Part shown: positions 49,263 to 59,435 of the stretch, piece after piece | Position numbering within the stretch: the first letter of the stretch is position 1 | Layout of the letters: every line of letters begins with the position of its first letter | Source of the DNA: an uncultured Acidobacteriia bacterium | Lineage (GTDB): Bacteria; Acidobacteriota; Terriglobia; Bryobacterales; Bryobacteraceae | Direction: 5' to 3' | NCBI GenBank assembly: GCA_903909435.1 | Contig: CAIVVT010000178.1 | Span: forward strand, 1-64,000 | Length of the DNA stretch: 64,000 bases | Made by a program: the position numbers and the translations under genes | Notes under the pieces: model-generated | Databases searched by the model: none | The model's input: only the letters and a program-made list of their open reading frames with translations | What the model was told of the DNA's origin: nothing

Positions 49263-51817
49263 AACGCCTGATGAACGCACGACTGGTGGCGCCCGGGTTG
49301 TTGTTCCTAGCCTTCGGCATGGTCCCGGTGCTGCAAGCCAGTCCGCGGGTCCAAATGCTGAAAATCGCAGTTGAGAATCCGGGCGCAACACGGCGGGTGG
49401 CCGAGAACATCGTTCTGGACGTGGCCGCGTTGAAACGCATCGCGCCGGACTTCAATGCCAGCCAGGTCATCGTCACGACCAGCTCCGCTCGGACATTGGA
49501 GGAAGATGCTCGAACGCTGGAGACCACCGAACTTCCATCGCAATCCGATTCCGTCAGTGACGAGCGCAAGGTGGACGAGATCGCGTTTCAGATCGACCTG
49601 GATCCGCACCAGACGCGGGTTGTGAGCATCGCATATGGTGACGCGGCGACGCTCCTGCGCATCCGTTCGCATTACCCCCAGCGGACGGATGCGCAGTTCG
49701 CAAGACACTACGAAGGGCCCGGTTGGGAGTCGGAGGAGACGGCTTGGAGGATCTACTTTGATGCGCGCAACGCCATCGACCTTTTCGGTAAGCGCCGCCC
49801 GGGCTTGTACCTCGGGTTGTTCGCCACACCCGAGTACGTCTACCACCAGGAGTGCGCGTACGGCCGTGACATCTATGCAATCGGCAAAGCGCTCGGGCCA
49901 GGCGGCATCGGCGCACTGGTAGATGGCCGGGTCATGCCTGTTGCAGAGGTGGCCGAACGCAAGTGGCGCGTCGTGAGTACCGGGCCGGTGCGCTCGATCA
50001 TTGAGATCACCTACAAAGGGTGGAGGGTCGGGAATCGCACGGTGGATCTGGCCAGCAGGATCACGCAATGGGCGGGCGAGCACGGTTTCGAGCACGCGAT
50101 AAAGCTGAGCGACTCGACCGGCCTGACACTGCTCACGGGATTGCCCATCAAGCCGGTGGAGACCGTGTCGGCCGGCAACCAGGCCGTTCGGGCGATCGCG
50201 ACCTGGGGCCATCAGGTCGTGCAGGCCGGACTGAAGCCGCAAAGCGAAGATGTCACGAGCGAGAATCTCGGCGTCGCTGTTCTCATTCCCGCCGACCAGT
50301 CGGCACCTGCGGCCGACGACGCGAATAACCGGTTGATCGGCGTCGTACCGAAGGACAATTCAGCGCACTGGTACGCCGCCGCTCTGTGGGACCAGGAGGG
50401 CAGCGAGGCGTATGTCGGCAACGCCCGTTCGACGGGAGATCGACTGGGCGCGGGCTCGGTTGAACCGGCCGTCGAACGCCCGACGCGCGAACGCTTCGTC
50501 GCCTTGCTCAACGAGACTGCGGAGCGGATGGCGCATCCGTCCTTGGTTCGCATCCTGTCGGAGTCGGCTGGACCGCAGTCGCCGCCGCCCGATACGCTGG
50601 CGCCCATCGCGCATCGCACCTGGGCGCAGGCGATCGAACTGCTCCGCCAAGCTGCAGACCGCACCGCGCAGAAATTCGAACCCCTGGCGGCGCAAAGCCC
50701 AGCGGACTCGTACGGGAAGAACACCGGATGGGGATTCTTCACCGAGGGGAGTAATGCCACAGGCGAGTGGAAAGCGCACGAAGGGTACTTCTGGACCGGA
50801 TCGTTCTGGACCGGCGAGTTGTGGAAGCTCTACGGTTATACGCACAATCCACGCTACGCCCAACTCGCCGAGTTCTTCACCTCGCGCCTCGCGGGCAAGC
50901 AGTCCGGCCAGGAGCACGACACGGGCTTCCTTACGTTTTATTCCTCCGTTTTGGGTTTGGAGGCGACCGGCGACGCCAAGTACGCAACTGACGGACTGAA
51001 AGGCGCTGTCCGGTTGAAGCAGCTCTTCAACCCTGCGACTAACCTGGTGGCGGCGTGGGGTGTCAACGGCGACGACACCATCATCGACACGATGATGAAC
51101 CTGCAGATCTGGTGGTGGGCGTCGCAGCAGACCGGGAATGCGGAATGGAAGGAGCTGGGCCGCAAGCACGCACTCCGGGCAGCAGCGGTCTTTGTCCGCC
51201 CCGACGGATCCACCGCGCAGTCAGTGCACTACAATCCCGGTGACAACCGGCAGCAGTTCACGTCGGCCGGACAGATGCTGGTATTCCCGAATACGACGCC
51301 GTCTGGAGAAGTCGTATTCCGTCACACGCATCAGGGGCTTTCGGCTGACTCAGCCTGGTCGCGCGGCCAGTCCTGGGCAGTCTACGGATTCACCGAGAGT
51401 TATCGAGCCACACTCGAGCCGGAACTGCTGGCGACGGCGCAGAAGACCGCCGACTTCGCGCTCGATCATTTGACGTCCGACGGTGTGCCTTGGTACGACT
51501 ACTCCGATGAGGGCGTGTTCTACCGCAATCGCGACAGCTCCGCGGCGGCCATCCTCGCCGGAGCTCTAATGCGCCTCTCGGAATTGACTCCCGATCCACT
51601 GCGGGCAGCCCGTTACCGAAACGAAGGGGAACGGATCGTGCAATCGCTCATCGACCGCTACCTGTCGCCCGTCGGAGCAGGGGACGCTTCTCCCGCCGGC
51701 ATCCTTCGACATGGCTCGTCGACGCGGCCCAACGACGGGATGTTGGTCTACGGCGACTACTACCTGCTGGAGTCGCTCGTCTGGCTGGAGCAGCACGGCC
51801 GTGGAACCTTGCAGTAG
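49259..51817 (+). CDS. DUF4861-GH88 fusion, exported unsaturated glycuronyl hydrolase
   Basis: ATG 49259 overlaps the kduI stop as ATGA and gives a signal peptide ([20 protein letters not shown]). Residues of about 30-420 form a DUF4861 domain: [20 protein letters not shown] near 155, [19 protein letters not shown], and [20 protein letters not shown] near 238. From about 460 a GH88 barrel follows: [60 protein letters not shown] near 605, and [20 protein letters not shown] near 700. The Asp pair in this barrel fits the catalytic residues of GH88. It is 852 residues, about twice a single GH88. The function of the DUF4861 half is unknown; the fusion suggests both halves act on one unsaturated uronide. 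Confidence 0.85.
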   Translation: MKRLMNARLVAPGLLFLAFGMVPVLQASPRVQMLKIAVENPGATRRVAENIVLDVAALKRIAPDFNASQVIVTTSSARTLEEDARTLETTELPSQSDSVSDERKVDEIAFQIDLDPHQTRVVSIAYGDAATLLRIRSHYPQRTDAQFARHYEGPGWESEETAWRIYFDARNAIDLFGKRRPGLYLGLFATPEYVYHQECAYGRDIYAIGKALGPGGIGALVDGRVMPVAEVAERKWRVVSTGPVRSIIEITYKGWRVGNRTVDLASRITQWAGEHGFEHAIKLSDSTGLTLLTGLPIKPVETVSAGNQAVRAIATWGHQVVQAGLKPQSEDVTSENLGVAVLIPADQSAPAADDANNRLIGVVPKDNSAHWYAAALWDQEGSEAYVGNARSTGDRLGAGSVEPAVERPTRERFVALLNETAERMAHPSLVRILSESAGPQSPPPDTLAPIAHRTWAQAIELLRQAADRTAQKFEPLAAQSPADSYGKNTGWGFFTEGSNATGEWKAHEGYFWTGSFWTGELWKLYGYTHNPRYAQLAEFFTSRLAGKQSGQEHDTGFLTFYSSVLGLEATGDAKYATDGLKGAVRLKQLFNPATNLVAAWGVNGDDTIIDTMMNLQIWWWASQQTGNAEWKELGRKHALRAAAVFVRPDGSTAQSVHYNPGDNRQQFTSAGQMLVFPNTTPSGEVVFRHTHQGLSADSAWSRGQSWAVYGFTESYRATLEPELLATAQKTADFALDHLTSDGVPWYDYSDEGVFYRNRDSSAAAILAGALMRLSELTPDPLRAARYRNEGERIVQSLIDRYLSPVGAGDASPAGILRHGSSTRPNDGMLVYGDYYLLESLVWLEQHGRGTLQ

Positions 51818-51855
51818 GGAGACCGAGCGGCCCGCACGCCCAGGGAGATTGCACG

Positions 51856-52626
51856 ATGAGCGTTCTGCAACGATTTGGCCTTTCAGGGAAGACCGCACTT
51901 GTGACCGGCGCCAGGCGCGGCTTGGGCAAGGCCATGGCCATTGCACTGGCAGAGGCGGGAGCCGACATCATTGCCACGAGTGCCACGCTCAAGGAGCGCG
52001 GCAGTGATATTGAACGCGAAATCATTGCTCTCGGCCGGCGCTGCTGGGTGATCGCGTGTGACCTGGCTGATCGCAAAAACGTCTATGCCTTCGTCGAGCG
52101 GGTCAACTCCGAGTGTCCGCCCGTCGATATCCTATTGAACAACGGTGGAACGATTCGACGCGCCCCGGCCGCAGAGCACGCCGACGCCGATTGGGACCAC
52201 GTCGTCGCGGTAAATCTCAGTAGCCAGTTTATTCTGGCGCGCGAATTGGGCCGTGACATGCTGACGCGGGGATCCGGCAAAATCATCTTTACGGCTTCGC
52301 TGCTCAGCTTCCAGGGCGGCATCACTGTTCCCGGCTACGCCGCCGCAAAGGGTGGCATCGCCCAGCTCACCAAAGCGCTGGCCAATGAATGGGCAGGCAA
52401 GAACGTGCAGGTTAATGCGATCGCGCCGGGCTACTTTGCCACAGACAACACTGAGGCGTTGCGGCAGGACCCGGCGCGCAACGCGGCGATTCTGGCCCGG
52501 ATTCCCGCAGGCCGCTGGGGTGTGCCCGAAGATCTGGCAGGCGCCGTGGTGTTCCTGGCGTCGTCCGCTTCCGACTATGTGAGTGGGACCGTTCTCACCG
52601 TGGACGGCGGCTGGATGGGCAGGTAG
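51856..52626 (+). CDS. kduD: 2-deoxy-D-gluconate 3-dehydrogenase-like SDR (KduD)
   Basis: A classical short-chain dehydrogenase of 256 residues: LVTGARRGLGKAMAIALAEA near 15 (TGxxxGxG), LLNNGGTIRRAPAAEHADAD near 94, the catalytic Ser/Tyr/Lys region in FTASLLSFQGGITVPGYAAA followed by KGG near 146-166, and YVSGTVLTVDGGWMGR at the end. It reduces or oxidises 2,5-diketo-3-deoxygluconate to KDG in uronate breakdown. RBS-like GGGAGA precedes the ATG. It follows the GH88 fusion by 38 bases and completes the kduI-GH88-kduD operon. KDG kinase and aldolase are not in the window. Confidence 0.9.
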   Translation: MSVLQRFGLSGKTALVTGARRGLGKAMAIALAEAGADIIATSATLKERGSDIEREIIALGRRCWVIACDLADRKNVYAFVERVNSECPPVDILLNNGGTIRRAPAAEHADADWDHVVAVNLSSQFILARELGRDMLTRGSGKIIFTASLLSFQGGITVPGYAAAKGGIAQLTKALANEWAGKNVQVNAIAPGYFATDNTEALRQDPARNAAILARIPAGRWGVPEDLAGAVVFLASSASDYVSGTVLTVDGGWMGR

Positions 52627-53512
52627 CGGAGCGCACCGGGGATCGCGATCTGCGAATAAATAAGCGAGCCTCGCGCGGCCGGGCAGGTGCAAGTCAGGGT
52701 CACCCGTGGCGGGCTCTGCCGGGCGGACTTGACGTTTTCCATTGAAGGATGAAACACCGCGTGCGCTGCAGGAAATGTGGACTGCCACGCGCGGACTTTC
52801 GCATCGTCCACCGCCAGAGCTATGACTCGAACTTGCGGCGCTCATCGAACCGTTGGCTGTCGCCTGTCGCGACGTTCGCGTGGGCCCCTTGCATCCCGGC
52901 GATTCTCTCGTCGTTCAAAGCGCGAGACCGGTCGGACTGCAGTTAGCGCTCGTAGCTTCCAAAGGACGTGGATGGGATGTACCACAAGATCCTCGCGCCC
53001 CTCCTCGAGAGACGAGAACCTGATCGGCGAAGGGGCCTGGCTTTAGAGCCGTCTGGACCAGTCCGCTCAGGCCCGTGAACCCCCGCCGCCACGGCCTCGC
53101 CGCCCAGTTGCCCACGGCGACACATCGTGCGCCAGTAGAAACTCGATTGGCAATGACAGCGTTCGCCCGCGCCACTCGCGCTACCGAAGCGTCTGCTGGC
53201 AAGGACTCTTCCACGATCCTTCGACGCTCGTGAACTAAACGGCGGCGACGTTTCGTCGGAGCTTCAGGCTCAGACCCCAATTTCATCAGCAGGTTCGCAC
53301 GTCCGGACGTGCCTATCCACTTCCTGCGAAACGCGACTCAACGCATCCCCTTCGAGGATACTTGCGCTCCGACGCAACTTATCGACGGTCAACACAATAT
53401 GTGCTCACTCCCCATTCGGCACGAGCGGCCAAGCAGGCCCCCACGCCATTGAGGGAGGAACGACTGGCCGCTGTTTCAATCGACTGGTGGAGGGATAGTT
53501 TGGGCGTAGATT
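52627..53512. other. Long gap without recognisable gene
   Basis: About 890 bases with no convincing open frame. Short frames (for example one beginning MKHRVRCRKCGLPRADF at 52749) lack support. At its far end lies a tRNA-like fragment. The region may be decayed coding DNA. Confidence 0.45.
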
Positions 53513-53543
53513 GAATGCGCTCTAACCAATTGAGTTAACCGCC
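53513..53543 (-). pseudogene. tRNA-like 5' fragment
   Basis: Read on the minus strand the sequence begins GGGCGGTTAACTCAATTGG and continues TTAGAGCGCATTC. This is the acceptor strand, D-arm and start of an anticodon stem of a bacterial tRNA. The D stem has one mismatch (ACTC against GAGC), and no anticodon arm, T arm or 3' acceptor strand follows. Just upstream on the minus strand CAGGTCCTGTCGACCGC resembles a decayed T arm and 3' acceptor strand of such a tRNA. It is a remnant, not a working gene. Confidence 0.55.
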
Positions 53544-53572
53544 CACACCATAGCGGTCGACAGGACCTGAGT

Positions 53573-54589
53573 TCAATTTCCGATATAGCGGGAGTACAGA
53601 CTTCGCGCAAGACCCGGATCGGTGGTTCCTTTGATGATGGCGCGGCCGTCGGGGAAGATCGTGAGCTGGTACTCGCCAGTTTCGAACCGCAGCGCGAACT
53701 CGTTTGCATGAACCTTGCCCAGGCGCGCCAGAGTGCCTGCCAGCGCCGCCAGGTTAAGCGGCCGTTTGCGGTCGTGGATCTGCACGGCATTGCGTCCGCA
53801 AAGGCTGATCGGCGGGCGCCCCTCGCCGTTCAAATGCCGGCAAGAGCGCTGAGCACAGGCCGGGCACTCCGGGTCGCGGGGTGGCATGGCCACCTGACGT
53901 GTCGTACCAGCCCAGGCGTCAAAGACCGTGATCCTCGCGGCCAGTTCCGTGCCGTGGCCCGACAGGAACTTAATCGCCGCCGCAGTCTGCCACGCGGCCA
54001 CAATCGCCGTGACGGAGTTCAGCACGCCGGCCGTCTCGCAGGTTGGCTGCGCGCCCTGCGGCGGCTCAGGGTACACGCATTCGAAGCAGGCCGTCCGCAT
54101 CGGAACTATCGGCATGCTAATGCCGTAGGATCCCACGGCACCGCCGTAGACCCACGGCACGCTGGAGTCCACGCACCAATCGTTGATCAGGTAGCGCGTC
54201 TCGAAATTGTCAGTGCCGTCGAGTACGAGGTCAACGCCTTCCAGCAGATCAACGACGTTGTCTGGAGCGAGGTCTGCGACCTGGGAATCGACGCTCACCT
54301 CCGAATTGATGCGGGCTATGTGGCGGGCGGCGGCGACGGCTTTGGGCAGTCCCTCACGCGCATCCGCCTCGTCGTAGAGCCACTGGCGCTGCAGGTTGCT
54401 CCACTCCACGTAGTCCCGATCGATCAGGATCAGCTTGCCAATACCAGCGCGGGCCAGGGTCCCCGCCTGGAAGGCGCCCAGAGCGCCGCAGCCGATGACG
54501 GCGACCGTCGACTGGCGAATGAGCAGATGTCCCTGCTCGCCGATCTCCCTGAAGAGAATCTGCCGGGAATAGCGCTCGTCATTGCTCAT
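53573..54589 (-). CDS. ThiF/MoeB/HesA-family adenylyltransferase with C-terminal extension
   Basis: The product starts at MSNDERYSRQILFREIGEQG (ATG 54589). VAVIGCGALGAFQAGTLARA near 30 is the ATP-binding Rossmann loop, and DGTDNFETRYLINDWC near 127 and VYGGAVGSYGISMPIVP near 148 follow. Two CxxC pairs (CFECVYP near 170 and CPACAQRSC near 242) form the zinc site. Members adenylate the C-terminal glycine of ThiS/MoaD-like sulfur carriers. The last 80 residues (FALRFETGEYQLTIFPDGRA, GTTDPGLARSLYSRYIGN) form an extension outside the classic MoeB core, seen in some soil bacteria. No carrier or rhodanese gene is close by, so the partner is unclear. Confidence 0.88.
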   Translation of the reverse strand: MSNDERYSRQILFREIGEQGHLLIRQSTVAVIGCGALGAFQAGTLARAGIGKLILIDRDYVEWSNLQRQWLYDEADAREGLPKAVAAARHIARINSEVSVDSQVADLAPDNVVDLLEGVDLVLDGTDNFETRYLINDWCVDSSVPWVYGGAVGSYGISMPIVPMRTACFECVYPEPPQGAQPTCETAGVLNSVTAIVAAWQTAAAIKFLSGHGTELAARITVFDAWAGTTRQVAMPPRDPECPACAQRSCRHLNGEGRPPISLCGRNAVQIHDRKRPLNLAALAGTLARLGKVHANEFALRFETGEYQLTIFPDGRAIIKGTTDPGLARSLYSRYIGN

Positions 54590-54671
54590 GAATCGGCAAT
54601 CCACATCAGCCCCGCACCGCCCGGCGTTTACACCGGCCTCCTACTAGCGTATCTTGAGGCCGGGGTAGCCC

Positions 54672-55976
54672 ATGCGTCCGTTTCTGCTGCTGCTTGCGCT
54701 GCTTGGCTCCATCGTCCTGGCTGGCGGGGGCCAACCGGCAGTCGTCGCCGTCGATTTCAACGCCGTCATTCACCCCATCACGGTGGACGTCTTGACGCAT
54801 GCCATCGAACAGGCACAGCGCGATCGCGCGCCGTTCTTGTTGATCCGGCTCAACACTCCTGGGGGCATGCTCGAGGCGACGCAATCTATGGTCGAACGCA
54901 TCAATGCCTCGCCCGTGCCCGTGGTCACCTTCGTCACTCCTTCGGGAGGACGGGCGGCCTCGGCCGGGTTCATCCTCTTGCTGGCCGGTGACGTGGCCGC
55001 AATGGCTAGCGGGACACACGCCGGCGCGGCCTCCCCGGTTCTCTTGGGGCAGGAGATGGACGCGACCATGCGGCACAAGATCGAAAACGATACCGCCGCC
55101 GCCGTCCGCAGCATGGCCGTGCGGCACAACCGCGACGTCGCAGCGGCACAGGCTACCGTTTATGAGGCGAAGTCGTACACCAGTGAGGAAGCCGCGAGCC
55201 TGCGTCTCACCGATCTCGTGGTCCGCGACCAAATGGAGTTGCTGAATCGCCTGGACGGCCGCGAAATCACTCGTCCCAACGGCTCGAAGTCGGTGCTGCA
55301 TACTGCAGGCGTGGCGGTCGTTTACTACGAACCGACACTCAGGGAGCGGGCCGTCTTGCTCGTGGCCGACCCGAATCTCGCGTTCATCCTGCTGGTGCTT
55401 GGCGGACTGCTGCTTTACGTCGAATTCAATACGCCTGGCCTTGTGGCGCCTGGTGCCGCGGGGGCGATCCTGCTGCTGGTGGGATTGCTCGCGCTGTCGG
55501 TGCTGCCCATTCGCGGGGCTGCGGTGGGACTGCTGATTCTGGCCGTCGCACTATTCATCATCGAGGCGAAGATTGCCGCCCACGGCGTCCTGGCGATCGG
55601 CGGCTCAGTGGCGATGCTATTCGGCGCGCTGCTGTTGGTCGACGGGCCGCCCGAGATGCGCATTCGATTCTCGACAGCGATTTCGGTGACATTGCCGTTC
55701 GCATTGATCACCGTATTCCTGGTCTCGCTGGTAGTGCGCGCACGGCGCAGGCCCGTGGTCACCGGTATCAGCGGTCTCTTGAGCGAATCCGGCGTGGCCC
55801 ACACGGCTTTGGCGCCGGATGGAATCGTCCGGATTCATGGTGAGTATTGGCAGGCGACATCCGCGGAACCAATCCTCCAGGGGACCGCGGTGCGAGTCGC
55901 GGCGGTCGATGGGCTTTGTCTGAAAGTCGAGCGTCTGGGAACAGATTCGCAGGCGCGGGGATCGAGAAAGGTTTGA
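54672..55976 (+). CDS. NfeD-like membrane serine protease (ClpP class)
   Basis: A 434-residue membrane protein. A signal peptide ([20 protein letters not shown]) is followed by a ClpP-like protease domain with [20 protein letters not shown] near 58, the nucleophile Ser97 in [10 protein letters not shown] and a lysine (K136 in TMRHKIEND) placed as in the Ser-Lys dyad of archaeal NfeD. Four or five helices follow (about 235-350), and a C-terminal OB-fold domain ([20 protein letters not shown]). It is co-transcribed with the slipin gene 5 bases downstream. NfeD-slipin pairs are thought to process membrane proteins or slipin itself. Confidence 0.93.
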   Translation: MRPFLLLLALLGSIVLAGGGQPAVVAVDFNAVIHPITVDVLTHAIEQAQRDRAPFLLIRLNTPGGMLEATQSMVERINASPVPVVTFVTPSGGRAASAGFILLLAGDVAAMASGTHAGAASPVLLGQEMDATMRHKIENDTAAAVRSMAVRHNRDVAAAQATVYEAKSYTSEEAASLRLTDLVVRDQMELLNRLDGREITRPNGSKSVLHTAGVAVVYYEPTLRERAVLLVADPNLAFILLVLGGLLLYVEFNTPGLVAPGAAGAILLLVGLLALSVLPIRGAAVGLLILAVALFIIEAKIAAHGVLAIGGSVAMLFGALLLVDGPPEMRIRFSTAISVTLPFALITVFLVSLVVRARRRPVVTGISGLLSESGVAHTALAPDGIVRIHGEYWQATSAEPILQGTAVRVAAVDGLCLKVERLGTDSQARGSRKV

Positions 55977-55981
55977 CAGTT

Positions 55982-56755
55982 ATGGAACCCATTGTTTACG
56001 TCGGCATCTTGATCGTGGTCTTGTACCTCTTCTCATGCATCAACGTTCTGGCGGAGTACGAGCGCGGTGTCGTTTTCCGCCTCGGCCGCGTGATGTCGGA
56101 ACCCAAGGGGCCAGGCCTGATCTTCATCTTCAGGCCCATCGACCGTTTCGTGCGCGTCTCCCTGCGCCTGGAAACGCTGGAAGTGCCGGCGCAAGACATC
56201 GTCACGCGGGACAACGTCACGGTGAAGGTAAATGCGGTCGTGTTCTTCCGCGTAATCGAACCGCAGAAGGCCGTTCTGGAAGTGTCGAACTTTCTCTATA
56301 CGACCTCTCAGTTGGCTCAGACTACGCTGCGTTCGATCCTCGGCGAAGCCGAATTGGACGAGTTGCTAAGCCAGCGGGAGACGCTCAATCTGAGGCTCCA
56401 GGGTGTACTCGATACCGACACGGCGCCGTGGGGTGTGAAGGTAGCCAAGGTCGAAGTGAAGCAGGTTGATCTGCCCGAGAATATGATCCGCGCCATCGCC
56501 CGCCAGGCCGAAGCAGAACGCGAGCGCAGGGCCAAGATCATCCATGCTGAAGGCGAGTATGTCGCCTCGGAGAAACTCGCTCAGGCGGCAGAGGTATTGC
56601 AGAAACAACCGGCCGCGATCCAGTTGCGCTACCTGCAGACGCTGGTCGAGATTGGGGCCGAAAAGAATACCACGGTGATCTTCCCGCTGCCTGTCGACAT
56701 TTTTACGGCGCTCGGACGAGTGCTGAACAAAATTGCCCCTCCGCCTGAGGGCTGA
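55982..56755 (+). CDS. Slipin (stomatin/SPFH family membrane protein)
   Basis: The 257-residue product has an N-terminal membrane hairpin ([20 protein letters not shown]), then the SPFH domain: [20 protein letters not shown] near 23, [40 protein letters not shown] near 68, [20 protein letters not shown] near 105. It ends in the helical [20 protein letters not shown] near 180. The partner NfeD gene lies directly upstream, and the two probably form one membrane complex. ATG 55982 fits the family start; the longer frame overlaps nfeD. Confidence 0.95.
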   Translation: MEPIVYVGILIVVLYLFSCINVLAEYERGVVFRLGRVMSEPKGPGLIFIFRPIDRFVRVSLRLETLEVPAQDIVTRDNVTVKVNAVVFFRVIEPQKAVLEVSNFLYTTSQLAQTTLRSILGEAELDELLSQRETLNLRLQGVLDTDTAPWGVKVAKVEVKQVDLPENMIRAIARQAEAERERRAKIIHAEGEYVASEKLAQAAEVLQKQPAAIQLRYLQTLVEIGAEKNTTVIFPLPVDIFTALGRVLNKIAPPPEG

Positions 56756-56763
56756 GCAAACCA

Positions 56764-56818
56764 GAGCGGCCCCCAGTGGACGTTGCCCCCGGGAGCCGCT
56801 CCGGTCCCTGAACCGGAG
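56764..56818. terminator. Hairpins between slipin and the convergent large gene
   Basis: Two inverted repeats lie between the convergent genes: GAGCGGC / GCCGCTC (56764-56770 and 56795-56801), and CTCCGGT / ACCGGAG (56799-56805 and 56812-56818). They share bases, so only one can form at a time. No clear U run follows, but the position suits bidirectional termination. Confidence 0.4.
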
Positions 56819-56827
56819 GCTAAAACG

Positions 56828-59287
56828 TCAATAACGGCTATCGGTGCGGCGTCCTTTGTCGTCACCCTGCAGCCAGACATAGAGTGGGGCGCGCGGCGAC
56901 GGCGACGGCCACAAAATGGGAATCCGCAGCGTCTGGCGCTGGGAATCGCCAGCCAGCGGAACCGGCAGGCTGTCCACTGCCAGTCCATGCTCTGCGTCCC
57001 AACCCACCTTGCTGATGCTCTCCAAGTGTTCGCCTTCCAGGACCCCCGCATATTGGGTGTCGCTGAGCTTCTCGTCGCTGACCGTGAACTTCTCGAGCTT
57101 TGGCAACAGCGCGATCCGGCCGAGTCTCCACCCATCCGACGAACCCGCCTCAGCGGTCTCCACGGCAGCCGCCAACTCGCAACCCGGTTGACCGATGGCT
57201 CCCGGGAGCAGCGATAGGAACAGCCCGCCAGAGCCGGAACGGTCCAGCCTGGCGGCTGCCGATTTCTCACCCGGGCGCAGTTCCTGAGACGCCAGGGTCT
57301 GCGTCGCTTCGAGACACGCGACGCGCACCGCGGCGGGGCCTTCGAGATGTTCCACGCGCACGGAGTACGTCACGAAGGTGTCGGCTGGCAGTTCGTCAGG
57401 TTTGATTTCAATGCCCAGGCTCTGCGCCCGCGACATGGACGCCGCCGTGATTTTGGGGCGGGGTGGCACTACTTTTAGTGCCAGTTTCACATCCTGGAGG
57501 CCGGCCATGCCCTCTACCTTCATCTGCAGATCCAACTCCTGATTCGCGCGTAAGCCGGGGCCCAGCCGTACGGTCGCTTTGCGCTCGGAATCGTTGCTTG
57601 CGGTAGACAACTCGATCTGCGCGGAGCCCGAGGTCAGGGCTTCGACTCGATCCAGACCGGAGCCCTTCAGGGTTACGGCCTGAGCAGCCTCGCCTAAATT
57701 AACTCGCAGCGGCAGGCCTTTCAACGCAGGGATTGGAGGCAGAATTCGCAGCTGGATCTCAACGGACTTGCCGTCCGTCCCGGCGAGCGACAATTTGTAT
57801 TGCCCTACCGCCAGTAAGCCCGGATTCACATTGATCGTGAGCGTCTGCTGCGGCCCCGCGCCGGAGCCCACCGGGAGCTTCGGCGTAATCTCGAGCGGCT
57901 TCGTATCGGGCTTTTCGGACAGAAGCTTGACTGTATCCACGAATTCGAAATCAGCACCGCTCAACTTGACGTCAACGGGAGCGCCGCCGTGCACAAGCCG
58001 GTCGCTGGATGCGGGCTCGATTGCCGCTTTGGAAAGGTCCGGGGGAATGACCACGTGGACTGGCCCGCTGAGAGCGAAATCCGACCAGTCCCAAGCACCG
58101 CTCAACTGGTATTCTCCAGCCGGGACAGCCGCCTTGGCGAGATCGAATTTGAGGGCTTGCGTCTTGGGCTCTACCGTCACCGGCACCGTGATTGGAGTAG
58201 CGCCGGAGACGGGCTTGAGGCGCCATTGCTTCACACTACCCACAGAGTTCCAGGAGGTTTCGTTCAAGGTCTCCGCCAGGACGGCCCCGAATCCGCCCTG
58301 AGGCAGGTAAGCGGCATTTCGGATTCGCAGCGACGGCTCGGGCGTATTGGGGATGCGGATGGCCCACAAATAGGCCAACTTGGTGCGTGCCTGCTGCGCC
58401 TCGCGCTTCCCGCATAGCGTCTGGCTGCCGTTCGAAGATGCCTGCGCAAAGGTCGAACGGAAGTCCATATTCGGGAACAGCAGCGCTCTCATGTTTTCGG
58501 CTAGGGCGGCACTCCCGACGGCCAACCCGACGGTGTTGTTGAAGAACAAACCCGCGACGCGGGCCGCGACTCCAGCGGTTTGAGCGATTCTCGCGGTTTG
58601 AGTCGGCGCGAGCGGATCATACCCGGCGATGGCCGGATTCAGACCGCGAAGCATGGCGTTGAGTTGCTGATCGGTGGGTGCGGTGCGGTCCACGGGGGTG
58701 GGTGAACCCGGCGCGCCGGAAATCCCCTTCATGGCCGCGTCAAGCGACGTTGAAGGGCCTGTGAGGCTGGCGCTGGATGACTTCAGATGTTCGATTAACG
58801 TTTCCGCGAGGGCCGTTTTCTCTGCGTAGTCGGCGAGTTGCGAGATCAGTTCGGAGTCCTTCTGAACGAGGCGCCGGACGCGGCTCTTGTCCAGGCCCTG
58901 CGGTCCGAAGACCAGCGCAGCGACATCCACGGAAACTGGAGATTCCCACTCTGCGGACTCCAGTGCGGAGCGAGGGTCCAGGACCGTCACTTCGGGCCTC
59001 TTTTCCCCGCCCCGGTTGACAGGCACCAGCACTACGGCCACTTCCGCGTTCTTGTTGACATTTGCCGGAAGTTGGCCGGGCCGGTAGATCAACCTGTAGC
59101 CGGCGCCCAGGGCGCGTACCTCACGTACGGCGATGGGTTGTTTGTCCGAAGTCGGCTGGGCGGAGAGGCTGAATTCCCAAATCGACGCAGCGCCCGCGCA
59201 AACCGGCGTTGCCACGGCACCTTGCAGCGGGGCCAGCCACACGAAGACGGGAGCGGCGAGCAAAAGGACCGAAGATCTGATAACCAC
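56828..59287 (-). CDS. Large secreted protein of unknown function with Ig/TIG-like repeats
   Basis: The 819-residue product has a signal peptide (RSSVLLLAAPVFVWLAPLQG) and no membrane helix beyond it. The first half has YRLIYRPGQLPANVNKNAEV near 68 and several helical stretches around 155-280. The second half (from about 430) is a series of beta-rich segments of 70-90 residues (LVHGGAPVDVKLSGADFEFV, LGEAAQAVTLKGSGLDRVEA, VKLALKVVPPRPKITAASMS), similar to Ig or TIG-like folds. No motif identifies a function. A surface or periplasmic adhesive role is a guess. It stands alone, convergent with slipin. Confidence 0.7.
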   Translation of the reverse strand: MVIRSSVLLLAAPVFVWLAPLQGAVATPVCAGAASIWEFSLSAQPTSDKQPIAVREVRALGAGYRLIYRPGQLPANVNKNAEVAVVLVPVNRGGEKRPEVTVLDPRSALESAEWESPVSVDVAALVFGPQGLDKSRVRRLVQKDSELISQLADYAEKTALAETLIEHLKSSSASLTGPSTSLDAAMKGISGAPGSPTPVDRTAPTDQQLNAMLRGLNPAIAGYDPLAPTQTARIAQTAGVAARVAGLFFNNTVGLAVGSAALAENMRALLFPNMDFRSTFAQASSNGSQTLCGKREAQQARTKLAYLWAIRIPNTPEPSLRIRNAAYLPQGGFGAVLAETLNETSWNSVGSVKQWRLKPVSGATPITVPVTVEPKTQALKFDLAKAAVPAGEYQLSGAWDWSDFALSGPVHVVIPPDLSKAAIEPASSDRLVHGGAPVDVKLSGADFEFVDTVKLLSEKPDTKPLEITPKLPVGSGAGPQQTLTINVNPGLLAVGQYKLSLAGTDGKSVEIQLRILPPIPALKGLPLRVNLGEAAQAVTLKGSGLDRVEALTSGSAQIELSTASNDSERKATVRLGPGLRANQELDLQMKVEGMAGLQDVKLALKVVPPRPKITAASMSRAQSLGIEIKPDELPADTFVTYSVRVEHLEGPAAVRVACLEATQTLASQELRPGEKSAAARLDRSGSGGLFLSLLPGAIGQPGCELAAAVETAEAGSSDGWRLGRIALLPKLEKFTVSDEKLSDTQYAGVLEGEHLESISKVGWDAEHGLAVDSLPVPLAGDSQRQTLRIPILWPSPSPRAPLYVWLQGDDKGRRTDSRY

Positions 59288-59435
59288 TAATTGCAGTATG
59301 GCAAAGCATCAACCGAGTGAGTCTTGCCGGGATGTAAACGAATCAAGCCAGGCTCACACCAGCCCGGCTGCGCGCACCGGGCGGCATCGTCCATCCGATG
59401 GCAGGACCAATTGCAACGAGGACGGCGCGACGCGG

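Noticed and set aside
52749-52946. 65-residue open frame beginning MKHRVRCRKCGLPRADF, with a CxxC pair
   Set aside because: A single CxxC without further ligands and an Arg/Ser-rich random-looking tail; no good ribosome-binding site.
53708-54991. 427-residue plus-strand open frame opposite the MoeB-like gene and running into nfeD
   Set aside because: It is a GC-rich antisense shadow: the minus-strand frame has clear E1-like motifs and zinc Cys pairs, whereas this product has only Arg/Ala-rich sequence.
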